Shown here: piece after piece, positions 6,196 to 9,438 of the stretch
Numbering within the stretch: position 1 is the stretch's first letter
Layout of the letters: each line of letters begins with the position of its first letter
Assembly (NCBI GenBank): GCA_964555935.1
Contig: CAZKUN010000318.1
Span: 1 to 9,438 of the forward strand
Length of the DNA: 9,438 nt
DNA from: CAZKUN01 sp964555935
Lineage (GTDB): Bacteria > Armatimonadota > Zipacnadia > Zipacnadales > VGFC01
Reading direction: 5' to 3'
Position numbers and translations under genes: made by a program
The notes under the pieces: model-generated
What the model was told of the DNA's origin: nothing
The model's input: the letters and a program-made list of their open reading frames with translations, nothing else
Databases searched by the model: none

Positions 6196-6871
6196 ACTCC
6201 CAGCAATTCTCGCGCTTCTCGGCGCTGCCGTGGCCGTTGTAGCGATCTGCTTTGCCACGGGTGAGGAAGATAAGCTTGACAACGACATCCTCATAGAGCC
6301 CGAACGCAAGGCCGAGGGCGGGAAGGATGGCAGCGGCCTGCCCGGCGTCGCGCTGCCGTTCTCGCTCGTGAACGGTGAGGCTCGGTTCGGCCTTCCCGAG
6401 GCCCAGGTCCAAGTGATCGCGTTCATCCCGAGCGCCGGGAACGGCGGTTGCGGCAACGAGACCGGTTCAGTGCTGCACTCCCTGCAGAGCGCGAATCCAG
6501 ACCGGCTCTTCGTCCACGTGTTGGACTTTGACAGCCAGGCAGGGCAGGCCATGCAGGCGACGCTGGGGACGTCGTGCGCCGGCATACTCATCAACGAGAA
6601 GCAGGAAATAGAAGTGGTGAAGGCAGATGGCAAGGTCATCACCGTCAGCTTCAAGAGCAATCTCGGCGACTCGTACTCCGAGGAGGAGCTAGTCGCCGCG
6701 TTGGATATGGAGTTCGACAACGCGTACGGGGAGCCGATGATTGTTCCCGCCCCGGACGGGACGCCGGACGTGATTCCGGACGCGACGGACGACGCCCCCG
6801 CGGACCCACGCGGTGGTCCAGCGGAAGCCAGAGATGATGAGCCGAGCGAGGAGGCCGCGCCAACGGCATGA
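6179..6871 (+). CDS. Membrane-anchored thioredoxin-fold-like protein with atypical Cys91/Cys133
   Basis: A 230-residue protein that I do not recognise as a named family. Residues 1-6 are basic and 7-27 form one hydrophobic helix, so it is probably an N-terminally anchored exported protein. The Cys24 context VAIC is not a proper lipobox. Residues 55-180 fit a thioredoxin-like order: strand (QVQVIAFIP, 76-84), loop with GGCGNE (Cys91), helix (97-105), strand (RLFVHVLDF, 109-117), helix (120-129), strand (AGILINEKQEIEV, 134-146) and final helix (169-180). The usual CxxC is absent. Cys91 sits in the active-site loop, and Cys133 in TSCAGILIN sits where the cis-proline loop of thioredoxins lies. 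Residues 188-230 are a Pro/Asp/Glu/Ala-rich tail. The gene overlaps the permease end by 17 bases, has GGCGGTG seven bases before its ATG, and overlaps the next gene by ATGA. A thiol partner of the permease is inferred. Confidence 0.8.
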   Translation: MGRPSKLPAILALLGAAVAVVAICFATGEEDKLDNDILIEPERKAEGGKDGSGLPGVALPFSLVNGEARFGLPEAQVQVIAFIPSAGNGGCGNETGSVLHSLQSANPDRLFVHVLDFDSQAGQAMQATLGTSCAGILINEKQEIEVVKADGKVITVSFKSNLGDSYSEEELVAALDMEFDNAYGEPMIVPAPDGTPDVIPDATDDAPADPRGGPAEARDDEPSEEAAPTA

Positions 6872-7113
6872 GGATTGTATTAGTTATCGGGGAACAGGAA
6901 TGCAGCAAGTGCCGGAAGGCCAAGAAGATCCTAGGTAAGATTGTCGAGGAGTATCCGTCTGTCGAGTGGGTGACTCTGAGATACGATGAGCCCGAGGCGG
7001 CGGAATACGGGATTGTGATGTCACCGACGGTCATCGTGGATAACACGATCATCGCGTCCGGCAGGGCCCCCAACCAGAAGAGGCTGACCGCCTTCATCGA
7101 AGCTTCCCTCTGA
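6868..7113 (+). CDS. Mini-thioredoxin of the redox-active disulfide protein 2 / Thioredoxin_3 type
   Basis: An 81-residue cytosolic protein covering a complete short thioredoxin fold. The first strand MRIVLVIGEQ leads to the redox motif Cys12-Ser-Lys-Cys15, followed by a basic helix (16-28). The cis-proline loop is MSPTVIVDN with Pro53, and the segment IIASGRAPNQKRL (61-73) closely resembles the SGRVPSKEEI stretch of the small redox-active disulfide protein family. The length agrees with that family (about 75-80). Its ATG overlaps the TGA of the upstream gene as ATGA, with GAGGAGG upstream, so translation is likely coupled. Members of this family often lie beside UPF0718 permeases. A role in reducing or loading the permease CxC through thiol-disulfide exchange is inferred, not shown. 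It is the last gene of the run and is followed by a terminator-like hairpin. Confidence 0.88.
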   Translation: MRIVLVIGEQECSKCRKAKKILGKIVEEYPSVEWVTLRYDEPEAAEYGIVMSPTVIVDNTIIASGRAPNQKRLTAFIEASL

Positions 7114-7139
7114 TCGCGGCAGGCTCCCACCAGAATCCA

Positions 7140-7169
7140 ACACGGCTACGGGAGATCCCGTAGCCGTGT
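7140..7169. terminator. Perfect inverted repeat, likely bidirectional terminator
   Basis: ACACGGCTACGGGA and TCCCGTAGCCGTGT are exact reverse complements separated by two bases. As RNA this would form a GC-rich stem of about 13 pairs with a small AGAT loop. It lies between the convergent mini-thioredoxin (stop at 7113) and secF (stop at 7208), the only sizeable space between them. Only a short T stretch (ATTT) follows on the plus strand and there is no long U-tract on either side, so it may act as a weak intrinsic terminator or as a 3'-end stabiliser. Confidence 0.75.
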
Positions 7170-7207
7170 CCATTTGTGGATGAAGTCATTGGCTGTTGAT
7201 GTGAGGC

Positions 7208-8589
7208 CTAGAAGCGCCGCTTGCGCTTGCCAGGCTTGCTGGCTTCACGCGCCTTGCGGGCTTTGCGGCGCTCTCTGCGCTCGGCTCTCGCTTGAGCAGT
7301 GGCCTCGCTCGACGCGGCGTGCATCTTGCCCTCCGCCGATAGACCGCGACCTGACTCCGGCACCGCCGCCCCGGCGGCGAGCGCGGCCGCGTTTGCGCGG
7401 GCGGGCGACGCCGCAACCGATCCCGTGCGCGTGGCCGCAACACCCGCGAGCACGCGAAGAGCGCTGTGAGCGATCAAGCCGGCGATCAGGAACCCAAGAA
7501 CGTATAGCACTGCGCAGATACCGACCTGAATCGGGAAGCTGCCGCTGATCGTGCCCGCCAGGCTCGTCTTGTTGAGGAACGGGAATACCAAGAGCCCCAG
7601 GAACAGCGTCGGCACGANNNNNNNNNNATCGCGCGCCACCAGATCGCCGTGCTCTTGCCGGCCTCCCACATCCGCTGCCACGTTACCAGAAGCTGGCTGG
7701 CGGTGAAGATCGACGAGTAGCACCCCGAGGCGATACCGATGATCAGCGCGAGGGCAAATGACTCGATCGTCGCCCCGCCGAACAGGCAGAGCGCGGTCAA
7801 CGTGAACAGCGTCGTTGCGACCGTGTTGATTGAGCGCGCCATCGTCTGCAGCAGGCTGGCGTTGACCGTCGAAGCAAACGGCGCCTGACGGTGGATGCTC
7901 ATGTTCTCGCGAATGCGGTCGAAGATGACGACGGTGTCGTTGATTGAGTAGCCAATTACGGTCAGAATCGCCGCGACAAACGGCGAGTTCAGTTCGACGC
8001 CCAACAGTGCCATTGCGCCGCATAGGATCAGCACATCGTGAACCAGCGCGCAAATCGCAGCGACAGCGAAGCGGAACTTGTAGCGTATGGAGATGTAGAC
8101 CAGGATGCCGCCACAGCCCAGCAGCAGGGCCCATACCGCGCCGCGCCGGAGGTCCTCGCCAATGACGGGGCCTACGAACTCCACGTCGGCCGACTCGCTG
8201 ATGGCGCCGCACGAGTCGCTGAGCCTCTCCGCCAGAGCCGCTCGAATGTCGACCTGCGCGGCCAACTGTTTCTCGCCCTCGAGTTCGCCGATCCGCACGA
8301 TCAGCCACTTGTCGTCAGCGACCTGTACCTGGCACTTGGTGTAGTTGCCCGGCACGCTGCGCGCGGCGTCACGCGCGATGCTCATCGCACCCGCTTCGCC
8401 GCCTGGCGCGTTGGCAAGCTCGGTCTCGAATTCATACTTCAGGATCGCGCCGCCGGTGAAGTCGACGCCCAGGTTCAGACCTCGGCCGATCCAAACGATC
8501 AGCCCCAAGCCGATCACGACCGCGGAAATCGTGTACCAGAGCCACGATTTCCCGACCAAATCCCAACGCCTATCACGAAAAAGGTCCAC
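7208..8589 (-). CDS. secF: Protein translocase subunit SecF, with C-terminal extension across a gap
   Basis: SecF works with SecD in the inner membrane, using ion flux to help preprotein release from SecYEG. It starts with GTG at 8589, preceded by GAGGAGG (8607-8601) 11 bases upstream; the start MDLFRDRRWD fits SecF. Family marks: first membrane helix 15-34, LNLGVDFTGG (38-47), a periplasmic domain to about 138, VGPVIGEDL (139-147), and GYSINDTVVIFDRIREN (213-229) in the later membrane bundle. The SecF core ends around residue 320 (WEAGKSTAIWWRA), just at the gap. Beyond the gap a different frame, open to the TAG at 7208-7210, adds two hydrophobic segments (PTLFLGLLVFPFL and a longer one starting IQVGICAVLYVLG), an Ala-rich linker and a strongly basic tail ending KPGKRKRRF. 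This is read as a SecF extension, but a separate small gene starting inside the gap is possible. It lies 78 bp after secD in the same direction. Confidence 0.88.
7618..7627. other. Scaffold gap (10 N)
   Basis: Ten N characters fall at the end of the conserved SecF core. The minus-strand frame changes across them, so the gap length is a placeholder and the join between the SecF core and the downstream membrane and basic region is not proven. Confidence 0.95.
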
Positions 8590-8617
8590 TGAAGCAGCTT
8601 CCTCCTCGTGGCTGGAA

Positions 8618-8637
8618 GGCGGCTAATGCGCGCCGCC
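8618..8637 (-). other. GC-rich hairpin between secD and secF
   Basis: GGCGGC and GCCGCC flank an 8-base loop in the 78-bp spacer between the secD stop and secF. A second short element, GAAG-CTG-CTTC, sits between the secF Shine-Dalgarno and its GTG. These could tune processing or translation of the secDF transcript. There is no U-tract, so a terminator is unlikely. Confidence 0.35.
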
Positions 8638-8667
8638 GGGCCACGGCAATGTTTGTGTTCGGGCCGG

Positions 8668-9438
8668 CTATTCCGAGCCTCCGGCAGCGTCCGGCGAGCC
8701 GGACGGCACCGTCGAGACGCCGAACCACCAACGGTTCTCACCGAACCCGCTCCGCGCTGCCATGAAGACGAGCCAGCGGGTGACCGTAACGGCTGTGAAC
8801 AGCGAGATCGCCACGCCCAGGAACAGCGTGACGGCGAAGCTCTTGATCGAGCTGGTCCCCAAGAAATACAGGGCGCCGGCAACCATCATCGTGGTGACAT
8901 TGGCGTCCAGAATGGCCGTCCACGCGCGGCTGAAGCCGGCCTCAGCGGCCGCTCGCGCGGTCGTCCGGGTCCGGAGTTCTTCTTTAAGACGCTCGAAGAT
9001 GATGATGTTCGCGTCGACCGCCATCCCGATCGAGAGGATGATCCCCGCGATCCCAGGCAACGTCAGCGTGGCTTCAAGCGGCGACCAGGTCGACAGGGCC
9101 GCGATGAAGATGATGATATACAGCGTCAGCGCGATGTTCGCGAGGAAGCCCGGCAGTCGGTAGTAAAGCACCATGAAGATCATGACGCAGATCAACCCGC
9201 CGATGCCCGCGATCATGCCGTTATGGACCGAGTCGGCGCCAAGCGTGGCGCTGACCTGGCGGTTCTCAACGATCTCCAACGGGACAGGAAGCGCGCCGGC
9301 GTTCAGCAAGAGCTTGAGGTCGCTCGCCTCGTCGGCAGTCATGCTCCCGCGGATGATACCCGATCCCGGCAACTCAGACTCGATGACCGGAGCCATCCTC
9401 GTCTCGCCATCGAGAATAATCGACATGACGTTGCCGAT
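8668..9438 (-). CDS. secD: Protein translocase subunit SecD (C-terminal part)
   Basis: The last 256 residues of SecD; the frame stays open to the right edge, so the first membrane helix and most of the periplasmic P1 domain are outside the window. Visible positions: the end of the periplasmic domain (VMSIILDGETRMAPVIESEL, 4-23, like the LDG-x-x-x-APVI segment of SecD), an SATLGADSVHNG junction (63-74), then membrane segments near 75-93, 98-115, 125-146, 176-195 and 200-226. The signature GMAVDANIIIFERLKEEL (138-155), with the essential-type Asp in VDAN, is intact. A short polar tail rich in Gly, Ser and Pro ends the protein. SecD and SecF are separate genes in the order secD-secF, transcribed leftwards, likely one operon. 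Confidence 0.95.
   Translation of the reverse strand: MGNVMSIILDGETRMAPVIESELPGSGIIRGSMTADEASDLKLLLNAGALPVPLEIVENRQVSATLGADSVHNGMIAGIGGLICVMIFMVLYYRLPGFLANIALTLYIIIFIAALSTWSPLEATLTLPGIAGIILSIGMAVDANIIIFERLKEELRTRTTARAAAEAGFSRAWTAILDANVTTMMVAGALYFLGTSSIKSFAVTLFLGVAISLFTAVTVTRWLVFMAARSGFGENRWWFGVSTVPSGSPDAAGGSE

Noticed and set aside
6197..6262. Lipoprotein signal at Cys24 of the anchored protein
   Set aside because: The residues before the Cys (V-A-I) do not fit a lipobox, which needs a small residue at -1. A simple membrane anchor is more likely.
6059..6720. Minus-strand frames opposite the permease end and the anchored protein
   Set aside because: They are low-complexity Ser/Ala/Pro-rich antisense frames across a well-supported overlapping gene run.

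Overview
This is a GC-rich, gene-dense bacterial window with two 10-N scaffold gaps, at 301-310 and about 7618-7627, so it probably comes from a metagenomic or draft assembly. Separate SecD and SecF proteins, a KtrAB-type potassium system and a sulfatase-superfamily enzyme point to a bacterium. No rRNA, tRNA, CRISPR array, transposase or phage gene was seen. The phylum cannot be fixed from the sequence. Environmental lineages rich in sulfatase-like enzymes, such as Planctomycetes-like, Poribacteria-like or Armatimonadota-like groups, are only a guess.

Layout, left to right. (1) Positions 1-955 (+) hold the 3' part of an unidentified, largely helical protein, interrupted by the first gap. (2) On the minus strand, positions 4859 down to 952 form a compact three-gene run: ktrB (membrane K+ translocator with an N-terminal extension of about 3 helices), ktrA (NAD(P)-binding RCK regulator), and a sulfatase-like hydrolase with Thr where the family's Cys/Ser nucleophile belongs. 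The run converges on the first gene, and the two TAG stops share the tetranucleotide CTAG. (3) Positions 4860-4974 form a short divergent control region. It holds a strong sigma70-like promoter (TTGACA-17-TATGCT) that would give ktrB a nearly leaderless mRNA, and a GTGA-N6-TCAC dyad of CRP/FNR type. (4) Positions 4975-7113 (+) form a tightly overlapping three-gene cassette: a UPF0718/DUF318-family permease with a membrane CxC motif, a membrane-anchored protein with an apparent thioredoxin-like fold and an atypical cysteine pair, and an 81-residue CxxC mini-thioredoxin. (5) A perfect 14-bp-arm inverted repeat at 7140-7169 separates this cassette from the convergent secF-secD pair on the minus strand. 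SecF is crossed by the second gap and seems to carry extra membrane segments and a very basic tail. SecD runs off the right edge.

Functional reading. KtrB and KtrA should form a gated K+ uptake system. SecD and SecF are the accessory membrane subunits that use the proton or sodium gradient to help SecYEG-dependent export. The most distinctive unit is the permease/thioredoxin-like/mini-thioredoxin cassette, which looks like a thiol-dependent membrane transport or redox-relay module whose substrate is unknown (relatives include arsenical permeases). The Thr-nucleophile hydrolase and the SecF extension are the other points worth following up. Most of the rest is ordinary housekeeping sequence.
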